From contig CAYFJU010000009.1 in NCBI GenBank assembly GCA_964343505.1, positions 1 to 55,414 of the forward strand: a stretch of DNA of 55,414 bases. Reading direction: 5' to 3'. Below the pieces are notes generated by a model. That model worked only from the letters and a program-made list of their open reading frames with translations. It ran no database searches and had not been told where the DNA came from. The translations under genes and the position numbers were made by a program. Origin of the DNA: TCS55 sp964343505. Its GTDB lineage: Bacteria; Fidelibacterota; Marinisomatia; Marinisomatales; TCS55. Positions 25,944-33,601 of the stretch are shown here, piece after piece (within the stretch, counting starts at the first letter, position 1; each line of letters starts with the position of its first letter).

Positions 25944-26846
25944 ATGGTATATTGTAATTTGAAAAGAAAAAAACTTCAGAAAACAGGAAGAAGGAAGAAA
26001 AAGAATTCCTTTTTCCTTCTGCCTTCTACCTTAATCTTTTCCTTTTTCCTCTTTTTAGGGTGTTCAAATCCCGATAATTGGTTGCATTCACTGCCAAAGC
26101 CCTGGACGTTAAGTGAAGAAAAGGTCTCCGAAATCTTACCCCAATTTCATCAAAAATTTCCAGACTTTCACGATCGGCTGAAAGCTTTCGCCTTATGGCA
26201 GGTGGGAAAACCATATGAACTTTTCTGCCTAGGGGAAGAAGCAGGCCAGGATACAGATCCGATTTTCCGCCTGGATGTTTCTGATTGTACGGTGCATGTG
26301 CTCACTAGTTTAGCCAGCGTTCAAAGTCAAGATTGGGATGAAGCCAAGGCGAATTTAATCGAAATTCATTATAAACCCGGAAAGGATGGTAAATCAATTC
26401 CCACCTTCCAAAGTAGATGGCATTATACATCAGACCGAATTCAGGAAAATCCATTTACACAAAATATTACTGATTCTCTTGTGGAGCCGAAGGATTTAGA
26501 AACAGTGGACATTGTATTAAATCAGAAATCAGATGGATCAGAATTTCTTGATCTGGGTTGGGAAAAGAAAACAACTATCTCCTATATCCCAAGTGAATCG
26601 ATCAATTCAGTTTTGCTGGAAAAATTACCGTCTATCACCGGTGTCGCTTTTGTAAAAAAAGCCTGGTTCAAGATGGGGCTGGTTGTGGCCCATGAAGGCA
26701 TGATCATTGATCAGAGAAATATCATTCATGCTTCATCTGAATATGGAAAAACAGTCAATATGGATTTTATGAAATACTATTTCAGGGAAGACGGCCCCCT
26801 CTTTGACGGCCTATTGTTTTATTCATTTCATCCTTTGGGGGATTAG
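25944..26846 (+). CDS. DUF1460 N-acetylmuramoyl-L-alanine amidase-like lipoprotein
   Basis: A 300-residue protein. Lipoprotein signal with a highly basic start (KRKKLQKTGRRKKK) and lipobox FLGC40. The mature part is a DUF1460 domain, an NlpC/P60-fold cysteine hydrolase: the candidate catalytic C115 lies in RLDVSDCTVHVLT and the histidine in VVAHEGMII, followed by IIHASSEYGK. Family structures support an N-acetylmuramoyl-L-alanine amidase or related peptide-amide role. It would strip stem peptides from muropeptides before import by the symporter encoded 4 bases downstream. The signal-peptide region is unusually low in complexity, encoded by near-mirror purine/pyrimidine tracts, as though repeat sequence had been recruited. 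Confidence 0.8.
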   Translation: MVYCNLKRKKLQKTGRRKKKNSFFLLPSTLIFSFFLFLGCSNPDNWLHSLPKPWTLSEEKVSEILPQFHQKFPDFHDRLKAFALWQVGKPYELFCLGEEAGQDTDPIFRLDVSDCTVHVLTSLASVQSQDWDEAKANLIEIHYKPGKDGKSIPTFQSRWHYTSDRIQENPFTQNITDSLVEPKDLETVDIVLNQKSDGSEFLDLGWEKKTTISYIPSESINSVLLEKLPSITGVAFVKKAWFKMGLVVAHEGMIIDQRNIIHASSEYGKTVNMDFMKYYFREDGPLFDGLLFYSFHPLGD

Positions 26847-26850
26847 ACCC

Positions 26851-28254
26851 ATGCACTGGATAGACCTAACCATCATTCTCCTATTCCTGGCGGGATTTTC
26901 AATATATGGGATATGGCAGAGCCGCTATAATCAATCTTCTGAAGATTATTTTTTAGGGGGTAGGAATTTACCCTGGCCGGTAGCCATGCTTTCCATTGTC
27001 GCCACGGAAACCTCCGTACTGACATTTATTAGTGTTCCAGGACTAGCCTATCGGGACGACTGGTTTTTCCTCCAACTAGCAATAGGATATATAGTTGGAA
27101 GGATTCTGGTTAGTCTCTTTTTATTGCCCCAATATTTCAAATCCGGGGTCACTTCGATTTATGAAATTATTGGCCAAAAGTTTGGCCCTGATATTCAAAA
27201 AGTTGCATCAGGGGTATTTTTAGTCACGCGCGTTTTAGCGGATGGCGTTCGCTTTTTGGCGACAGCGGTGGTGGTCCAGGTCATTACCGGTTGGACGCTG
27301 CCTACAGCAGTGATCCTGATTGGCATCGTGACCTTGATCTACACACTCTTTGGAGGAATTCGTACCGTAGTCTGGGTTGACAGCATCCAGTTCCTCCTTT
27401 ACCTTTTTGGAGGAATTGCATCCATTCTCATTGCGGTAAATCTATTGGATCAATCATTCTTGGGGATTATTAATTCTTTGTCCGCGGAGGGGAAAATTTC
27501 TGTTTTCAACTGGCAGGGGAATCTTTTGAAAGAGCCCTATCTATTTTTAAGTGCAACTCTGGGAGGTGCACTGATGTCCTTTTCTTCCCATGGTGTAGAT
27601 TATATGATGGTCCAGCGTGTACTGGGGACAAAAAACCTGGAGTCGGCCCGAAAAGCCATGATTGGCAGCGGTATATTTGTCTTTGTCCAGTTCAGCATAT
27701 TCCTTTTAGCCGGATCACTCATATTTGTTTTAATGGGTGGCATTGAATTAGAGAGGGATCGGGAATTCACATCCTTTATTGTGAATCACCTCCCGGTGGG
27801 ATTAAAGGGAATCTTATTAGCCGGCGTCCTTTCGGCGGCCATGTCCACCCTAAGTTCATCGATTAATTCGTTGGCGTCATCGACGGTTACGGACTGGTTG
27901 GGAGGTATTCAATCAATCAAGAAGTCCCAGTTGGTCAGTTTTGTATGGGGCATGGTATTAATCACCATTGCCTTATTATTTGACGAAAGTGATTCCGCAA
28001 TTATTATTGTTGGACTACAAATCGCTTCCTTTACGTATGGCGGTTTATTGGGACTATTTTTACTCAGTAAAATGGACCGCCAATTTCACTCCACCAGTTT
28101 AATCCTTGGCCTTATTGCCAGTCTTCTGGTGGTATTTTATTTAAAGCAAATTGGACTTGCATGGACCTGGTTTATTGGAATTTCAGTGATTACCAATGTA
28201 TTGATCACCCTATTGATCAACCGGTTAGTTTCATTTATTAATAAACTAACTTGA
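26851..28254 (+). CDS. Sodium:solute symporter (SSS family)
   Basis: 467 residues from the ATG at 26851, which has GGGGGA 9 bases upstream; the frame opens 48 bases earlier, inside the amidase gene, but that is not a natural start. About thirteen membrane segments. Family signature: SEDYFLGGRNLPWPVAMLSI, then ATETSVLTFISVPGLAY on the first helices, and AGVLSAAMSTLSSSINSLAS in helix 8-9, which supplies Na+ ligands. SSS members import sugars, sialic acid, amino acids. Placed between the amidase and the ROK regulator, it most likely carries a released amino sugar (GlcNAc or MurNAc) into the cytoplasm. Confidence 0.88.
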   Translation: MHWIDLTIILLFLAGFSIYGIWQSRYNQSSEDYFLGGRNLPWPVAMLSIVATETSVLTFISVPGLAYRDDWFFLQLAIGYIVGRILVSLFLLPQYFKSGVTSIYEIIGQKFGPDIQKVASGVFLVTRVLADGVRFLATAVVVQVITGWTLPTAVILIGIVTLIYTLFGGIRTVVWVDSIQFLLYLFGGIASILIAVNLLDQSFLGIINSLSAEGKISVFNWQGNLLKEPYLFLSATLGGALMSFSSHGVDYMMVQRVLGTKNLESARKAMIGSGIFVFVQFSIFLLAGSLIFVLMGGIELERDREFTSFIVNHLPVGLKGILLAGVLSAAMSTLSSSINSLASSTVTDWLGGIQSIKKSQLVSFVWGMVLITIALLFDESDSAIIIVGLQIASFTYGGLLGLFLLSKMDRQFHSTSLILGLIASLLVVFYLKQIGLAWTWFIGISVITNVLITLLINRLVSFINKLT

Positions 28255-28286
28255 ATAATTGCGCTGACTTAATTTAAACTCAGCGC
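28224..28286 (+). promoter_or_regulatory. Two inverted repeats abutting the ROK regulator start
   Basis: GTTAGTTT (28224-28231) pairs with AAACTAAC (28243-28250) over the symporter stop. GCGCTGA (28261-28267) pairs exactly with TCAGCGC (28280-28286), ending one base before the ATG of the regulator. No Shine-Dalgarno sequence is evident in between, so folding would affect initiation, or the repeats are an operator for the regulator itself. The AAACTAAC octamer recurs at 33263-33270 in the SusC2 promoter region. Confidence 0.45.
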
Positions 28287-28287
28287 C

Positions 28288-29499
28288 ATGAAAAATGATA
28301 CTTCTACCCCAATGCAAACTGGGGATTTCCGTTTAATTCGCAACCTGAACGATCGCCTCGTTCTTAATTTGATCCGGGAACATGAAGAGATATCTGGTGC
28401 TGACCTGGCCCAGGTAACCGGTTTACGCCCCTCGACCATATCAAATATTTTAAAAGGGCTGGAGAGTAAAGATTTAATCGTCAACCGCGGAAAAGGGAAG
28501 TCTACTTTTAAAGGTGGAAAGCGCCCCTTTTTATGGGCCTTAAATAATAATTCGATTTATTCACTGGGTGTGGATATTGAAATTGGTGAAGTATCACTGG
28601 TGATCCTGGGGATGACCGGAGTCACGATTGGCAAAAAAGTATTTAAAACCGGTGTGCAGAAAAATGCAAAAGCATTGAATCGCACTGTTCTCAAGTGCAT
28701 AAGGAGCTTTTTAAAACATACGACTGTGAGCTTGGATAAGATTGTGGGTATTGGCGTTGCCATATCAGGTATCGTTAACCGAAATACTGGTAAAGTGATG
28801 GTAACGCAGGTGGTGTCCGAAAGCAATTTTTCAATCACAGAAAATTTACAGGAATCATTTAACATTCCTGTCATCGCTGAAAATAATGCCAATGCAGTCG
28901 CCATGGGGTCCAAATGGATCGGCAGTTGCAAGGGAATAAAAAACTTTATGACCGCACTTGTGGAAATTGATGCTTACTCCAATGACATGGGGGCAGGCTT
29001 AGTTTTAAATGGCGAATTGTATCACGGTGCAAATTATTGTTCAGGCGAAATGTATATAAAATTCCCACCAATGAAAAATTTATTAAGCCAGGCCAAGGAT
29101 TTCTCGGAGGGTAGTACCATAATTGATCAATATTTAAAAGAAGATGAGGCTTTTAATATTTTTAATATTGTGGAAGCGGCAAAGGAGGGAGATGAAGCAG
29201 CAAAATATTTTTTCTCTCTTTTAGGTCAATATATTGGAAAAGCAATCGCTCGTCCGGTTGCGATGATTAACCCGGAGTGTGTAGTCATTGCAGGAAAAGT
29301 AGCTGAAGTGGGAGAATTGATTGTTGAATCCATAGAGAATGTTTTTCGATTGGAGATACTCAGGGCAGTTAGAGGCCCTATGAAGGTTGTTGCCAGTTCC
29401 CAGGGGCGGCTAGCTGTCGCTCGAGGTGCAGCCTGTATTACGCTCGAAGAAATGTTTAAAGTACCTTTAATATCCCGGACTTCTGCTATGATGATTTAA
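28288..29499 (+). CDS. ROK-family transcriptional regulator (NagC/Mlc/XylR type)
   Basis: A 403-residue protein. The winged helix-turn-helix at about residues 18-70 (LNLIREHEEISGADLAQ, then TGLRPSTISNILKGLESKDLI) is followed by a ROK domain (YSLGVDIEIGEVSLVILG; GIGVAISGIV; AENNANAVAMGS; ECVVIAGKVAEVGE). The catalytic ENDAN motif of kinases reads ENNAN here and the zinc-site cysteines are missing, so it should bind sugar without phosphorylating it. NagC-type relatives respond to GlcNAc or GlcNAc-6-P. It sits between the symporter and the catabolic enzymes, so it probably controls this plus-strand operon, perhaps via the palindromes just before its own start. Confidence 0.87.
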   Translation: MKNDTSTPMQTGDFRLIRNLNDRLVLNLIREHEEISGADLAQVTGLRPSTISNILKGLESKDLIVNRGKGKSTFKGGKRPFLWALNNNSIYSLGVDIEIGEVSLVILGMTGVTIGKKVFKTGVQKNAKALNRTVLKCIRSFLKHTTVSLDKIVGIGVAISGIVNRNTGKVMVTQVVSESNFSITENLQESFNIPVIAENNANAVAMGSKWIGSCKGIKNFMTALVEIDAYSNDMGAGLVLNGELYHGANYCSGEMYIKFPPMKNLLSQAKDFSEGSTIIDQYLKEDEAFNIFNIVEAAKEGDEAAKYFFSLLGQYIGKAIARPVAMINPECVVIAGKVAEVGELIVESIENVFRLEILRAVRGPMKVVASSQGRLAVARGAACITLEEMFKVPLISRTSAMMI

Positions 29500-29602
29500 A
29501 AATCATTTAGTTTATATTGTTAGAAAAGAAACCAAATATACCATATATTTTGTAGCCCAATTAATTAGAATAATCCTCCATATAATCGTCTTTTAAGAGA
29601 AA

Positions 29603-30643
29603 ATGAAAACAAAATTTGGTGTCAGCTACTTCGGCAACAGGGTAAGGCAGTATGTTAGGACCGATTTGGAAGAAATGGCCAAATCGGGATTTGATTATGT
29701 TGTTCATACATTCAGTGAGAATGATTGGCGATATTATGAAAAATCCATGGCTGAAATCGTTGCCGATTCCCATGATGTGGGATTGAAAGTTGTATTGGAT
29801 CCCTGGGGAGTGGGCGGTGTTTTCGGTGGTGAAGCATTCTCTCAAATGGTATATAAAGATCCCAGTTTAAGTCAAATCATGGCCAATGGGAATTGGGCGC
29901 CGTCAGCATGTTTTAATAACAATAATTTTCGTAAACAGATCAAAGAATGGATCAGTGTAGGTGCTGAGTTGGGCGCTGATTGTATTCTCTGGGATGAGCC
30001 CCATTGGTATATACCCAGCTGGTATGATAGGCAGGATTCAGAAGATGGATCCTGGGTCTGCCATTGTAAAAAATGTGAAGCAAAATACTTTGATTTATTT
30101 GGCCAACCTTTGCCTCAGGAATTAAATGATGATTTTAAATCGTTTTTAGATTCTTCCCTATTTGAATTTATTGAATGGGTGACAAATGAAACAAAAAAAA
30201 AAGGTATGCAGAATTCGGTTTGTCTCATTCCAAATGAAGCTTATTCTAGCGGCATCGGGGATTGGGAAAAAATAATTTCGCTCCCCCAAGTAGACACATT
30301 TGGTACCGATCCTTACTGGCTGGCCCATGGTCAACCGATGGATCCTTATGTCAATCAATACGCTGAAAAAGTCAGCCGCTTGTGTGATATCCACGGGAAA
30401 GAAGCCCAGGTATGGGTCCAGGCATTTACTATTCCGGAAGGCCATGAAGAGGAGGTCGGGATGGCAGCAGAAATTCTTTTAAACCAAGGCATTAAAAATA
30501 TTGGATTTTGGGGGTACAATGCCTGCAATCATATGTCTAAATTACGTCCTGACAATCCTGAAAAAGTGTGGTCTCAAGTGACGGGTACCATCGATCGGCA
30601 TATTAATTCATCAAATGGGGCCCCCGTAGAAACGCATATTTAG
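29603..30643 (+). CDS. Cytoplasmic TIM-barrel protein, putative glycosidase, specificity unknown
   Basis: A 346-residue protein with no signal peptide and an alternating beta/alpha pattern. D131-E132 in CILWDEPHWYIPSW looks like the catalytic acid region at the end of strand 4, and TFGTDPYW near residue 234 offers a second acid. The cluster C153-x-C155-xx-C158 (VCHCKKCEAKY) resembles the metal-binding Cys motif found after the acid/base in GH42-like and other uncharacterised glycosidase barrels. I do not recognise a named family. Being cytoplasmic and between the ROK regulator and NagB/PIG-L genes, it may process a sugar intermediate after uptake. A lyase, isomerase or etherase-like role cannot be excluded. 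Confidence 0.55.
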   Translation: MKTKFGVSYFGNRVRQYVRTDLEEMAKSGFDYVVHTFSENDWRYYEKSMAEIVADSHDVGLKVVLDPWGVGGVFGGEAFSQMVYKDPSLSQIMANGNWAPSACFNNNNFRKQIKEWISVGAELGADCILWDEPHWYIPSWYDRQDSEDGSWVCHCKKCEAKYFDLFGQPLPQELNDDFKSFLDSSLFEFIEWVTNETKKKGMQNSVCLIPNEAYSSGIGDWEKIISLPQVDTFGTDPYWLAHGQPMDPYVNQYAEKVSRLCDIHGKEAQVWVQAFTIPEGHEEEVGMAAEILLNQGIKNIGFWGYNACNHMSKLRPDNPEKVWSQVTGTIDRHINSSNGAPVETHI

Positions 30644-30682
30644 TCTCATTTAATACATAAATATCGAGAGTTGATTCAATAC

Positions 30683-32998
30683 ATGTATTCGAACGTTGAA
30701 AAAAAGTTTTTAGCCCAAACCTTAGTCAATCCGCCCAACCCAAATATTCCTTATATTATTGTCGATAATTTTCCTCGCCTTGGGTTTTTAACTTCGCTGC
30801 GATTCCTGGAATGGGTAAATGAAAACCCAGAAGGTATTATCAGTCTTCCAACAGGGAAGACGCCGGAGCACTTCATTAAGTGGACCCAGCATTTGTTGAA
30901 TAACTGGGATGACCAAAAGCTTGAAGCCCTGCGGAAAGAAAACGGCCTAACCCTCAACCAAAAGCCGGATTTACGGGGGTTGCATTTTGTCCAGATTGAT
31001 GAGTTCTACCCCATTGATTCTTCCCAGCACAACAGTTTTTATAATTATGACCAGCATTTTTATATGGATGGTTTTGGCATGGATCCGGGGAAAGGGTTGT
31101 TCATCAACTGCAATGAATTACCACGGGCGAATGGGAATCCCCTCCATGAAATCTTTCCGGATCACCGGGTGGATTTGAGCCTGCGCTATCGGGTGCCGAA
31201 ATCTACCCTGGAGGAAGAACAGCAAAAGACCATTTTTCTGGTGGATCAGTGGTGTTCCGAATATGAAAATAAAATTAGGGAAAAAGGCGGAATCGGGTTT
31301 TTCCTCGGCGGTATCGGGCCCGACGGCCATATAGCCTTTAATGTCCGTGGTTCGGATCACAATTCCACAACCCGGTTAATGACCACCAATTTCGAAACTC
31401 AGGCCGCGGCCGCCACCGATTTAGGGGGCATAGAAATTTCCCGCAATCGTTTGGTGATTACCATCGGCCTGGCCACGATCACCGCCAATCCGGATGCCAC
31501 AGCGATTATAATCGCCGCAGGGGAAGCGAAAGCCAAGGTGGTGAAGGCCTCCCTGGAAAACAAGCCGGATATCCGTTATCCTGCCTCGGTTCTCAGTACC
31601 CTTAAAGGGGGACGTTTTTACTTGACCCATGGCGCCGCTTCTGAATTGGAAGATGTGATCCAACATGAACTGTGCCAGGAAGAATGGAATGAAGAAAAGA
31701 CCCAAAGAGCTGTGGTCCGGCTGGCACAAAAGCTGAATAAATTTGGCCGGCGGATTACCGTAGAAGATTTAAAAGCAGACGAAAAAGGTCAATTAATACC
31801 GGGTTTAAATGTTAAGACGGTCCCCAATGTACTTAACACTTTTCGGGAAAAAATATATAAAGGTATTTCACCCTTAGACGGGGAAACCTTTTACCACACG
31901 GGCCCCCATCATGATGATATCATGCTGGGGTTTTTGCCCCATATCACTCACCTGGTCAGGTCTCCCAGGAATAAGCATTATTTTACCAACATGACCTCTG
32001 GCTTTACTTCCGTCACAAATACCTACGTCAGCAAGGTACTGAATAAAACATTATCCTTTTTAGCCCATAATCAAATACAGATGGTCAATTACCCGGACTT
32101 TTTTGAAAAAGGCTACCAGCTCAAAAAGGATAAGGATGTGTACCATTACCTGAACCGAATTGCCAGTAATAATGCAGAGGGCCAGGCCAGAGGATTAAGT
32201 CACCGCGTCGTCAGGGCCTTGGTAGATATTTATCAAATAAGGTCCAAAGATGGGTTGGTTCAAAAAGTTCAGGATATTCTACACTATTTAGCCGGGTGTT
32301 ATGACGGGCAGAAAAATGAACCTGAAATCCAAAAGTTGAAGGGCATGATTCGCGAGTTTGAGGAAGAATTGGTTTGGGCCCATTATGGTGTTCAGGTGAA
32401 GGATGTTTTTCACCAGCGGCTGGGCTTTTATTCAGGAGATATTTTTACCGAGAACCCGGAAAGAGAACGGGATGTTCAGCCCATCCTAGACCAACTGGTT
32501 GAATTAAATCCAACTGTTATATCATTGGCTTTGGATCCGGAAGGGAGTGGCCCCGATACCCACTATAAAGTGCTGCAGGCGATAGCGGAGGCAGTGCGTT
32601 TATGGGGGCAAGACAAAGACTTGTCAAAGCTGCGAATCTGGGGGTATCGAAATGTATGGTACCGCTTTGACCCGGCCGAGGCGGACATTATTATTCCCGT
32701 ATCCCTGAATTCCATGGCGATGCTGCGGGATACATTCATGAATTGTTATTTAAGTCAGAAGGAAGCCTCCTTTCCCAGTTATGAAATGGACGGTCCCTTC
32801 TGCGATTTGACCCAAAAAATATGGGTAGAACAGCATGAATTAATGCAGCTGGTCTTAGGGCGGGACTTCTGGTACCAGAATGAACACCCGCGCTTGCGAG
32901 CCACCCATGGACTGGTTTTCATAAAAGAAATGACGGTTGATCAGTTTTTAAAGGAAGCCCAAAGACTGGAAAAATCTATGGAAGGTCAAATCAGTTAA
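30683..32998 (+). CDS. NagB/PIG-L fusion: glucosamine-6-phosphate deaminase plus deacetylase-like domain
   Basis: 771 residues from the ATG at 30683; a TTG 12 bases upstream is less likely. The N-terminal half (about 30-330) is NagB-like: ISLPTGKTPEHF (phosphate loop), FVQIDEFYPI (active-site Asp) and GGIGPDGHIAFN near 210, with the general-base histidine. The C-terminal half (about 395-760) is of the LmbE/PIG-L class; GPHHDDIMLGF near 408 matches the zinc-binding PHxDD motif. NagB converts glucosamine-6-P to fructose-6-P and ammonia; PIG-L proteins remove acetyl groups from GlcNAc derivatives. This two-domain arrangement is known in Bacteroidota. If both work, one protein does the NagA and NagB steps. 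It closes the operon before a strong terminator. Confidence 0.87.
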   Translation: MYSNVEKKFLAQTLVNPPNPNIPYIIVDNFPRLGFLTSLRFLEWVNENPEGIISLPTGKTPEHFIKWTQHLLNNWDDQKLEALRKENGLTLNQKPDLRGLHFVQIDEFYPIDSSQHNSFYNYDQHFYMDGFGMDPGKGLFINCNELPRANGNPLHEIFPDHRVDLSLRYRVPKSTLEEEQQKTIFLVDQWCSEYENKIREKGGIGFFLGGIGPDGHIAFNVRGSDHNSTTRLMTTNFETQAAAATDLGGIEISRNRLVITIGLATITANPDATAIIIAAGEAKAKVVKASLENKPDIRYPASVLSTLKGGRFYLTHGAASELEDVIQHELCQEEWNEEKTQRAVVRLAQKLNKFGRRITVEDLKADEKGQLIPGLNVKTVPNVLNTFREKIYKGISPLDGETFYHTGPHHDDIMLGFLPHITHLVRSPRNKHYFTNMTSGFTSVTNTYVSKVLNKTLSFLAHNQIQMVNYPDFFEKGYQLKKDKDVYHYLNRIASNNAEGQARGLSHRVVRALVDIYQIRSKDGLVQKVQDILHYLAGCYDGQKNEPEIQKLKGMIREFEEELVWAHYGVQVKDVFHQRLGFYSGDIFTENPERERDVQPILDQLVELNPTVISLALDPEGSGPDTHYKVLQAIAEAVRLWGQDKDLSKLRIWGYRNVWYRFDPAEADIIIPVSLNSMAMLRDTFMNCYLSQKEASFPSYEMDGPFCDLTQKIWVEQHELMQLVLGRDFWYQNEHPRLRATHGLVFIKEMTVDQFLKEAQRLEKSMEGQIS

Positions 32999-33030
32999 TC
33001 CCCCTTAGGCTGATTGATCTTCACGGGAGT

Positions 33031-33060
33031 TAGGGGGGTGATACAACCCCCTTTTCTCTT
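33031..33060 (+). terminator. Intrinsic terminator after NagB/PIG-L
   Basis: AGGGGG (33032-33037) and CCCCCT close a small loop (GTGATACAA region), followed by TTTCTCTT. It lies 34 bases after the stop codon and would end the SusC1-to-NagB operon. Confidence 0.7.
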
Positions 33061-33601
33061 GAAGGGAATTTGATACGGCCACAATCATTTCCTTCTTCAT
33101 CGTTGGTTTCCCAAAACCTCTGGGATGAAATGGTGACCAGTCGCGGGCGCTCTGCTTGCCACCGTCCTCTTCAATGAAATGTATATATTCCCCTGATTAC
33201 ACTGAGTCCTGCGAAGGCGAATTAATTATTTTTAATATTTTTAGTTAATTTTGTTTGCAAACAAACTAACCTCGATTTATATTGTTACCCCGATCAATTA
33301 ATATAATTCTAAATGTTAATGGATTTGATGGATATCTTAACTCAAAGTTTTGTAAGTGTGACTTTGGTAAGAGAGTAAGGTAGCGCATCAATACGGATAT
33401 GGATGAGTTGCTGATTGGGCAAGGCGCAAAAATATTCTCGAAAATGTAGCAATTAATATTTCTGCCTCTTGAATAAAACACTTATTAGGGAGAGATGGAG
33501 AGCAGGCGTTTTACATTCGATCTGGTGAATAAAACGCTTCGGATAAATCAGAAATCTCACGCTATGAAAGTAAACAATTGAACAACCAAAGAGGAAACAT
33601 T
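33061..33601 (+). promoter_or_regulatory. SusC2 promoter, operator-like palindrome and leader hairpin
   Basis: No gene is seen between 32999 and 33601. At 33251-33264 lies the perfect palindrome TTGTTTGCAAACAA. Its right half supplies TTGCAA (33255-33260), which sits 17 bases from TATATT (33278-33283), giving a promoter whose -35 is inside the palindrome; a LacI-like or ROK-like repressor bound there would block transcription. The long leader ends with GCGTTTTA (33506-33513) pairing with TAAAACGC (33530-33537). The 15-mer at 33105-33119 duplicates 9731-9745. The protein that binds is unknown. Confidence 0.5.
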
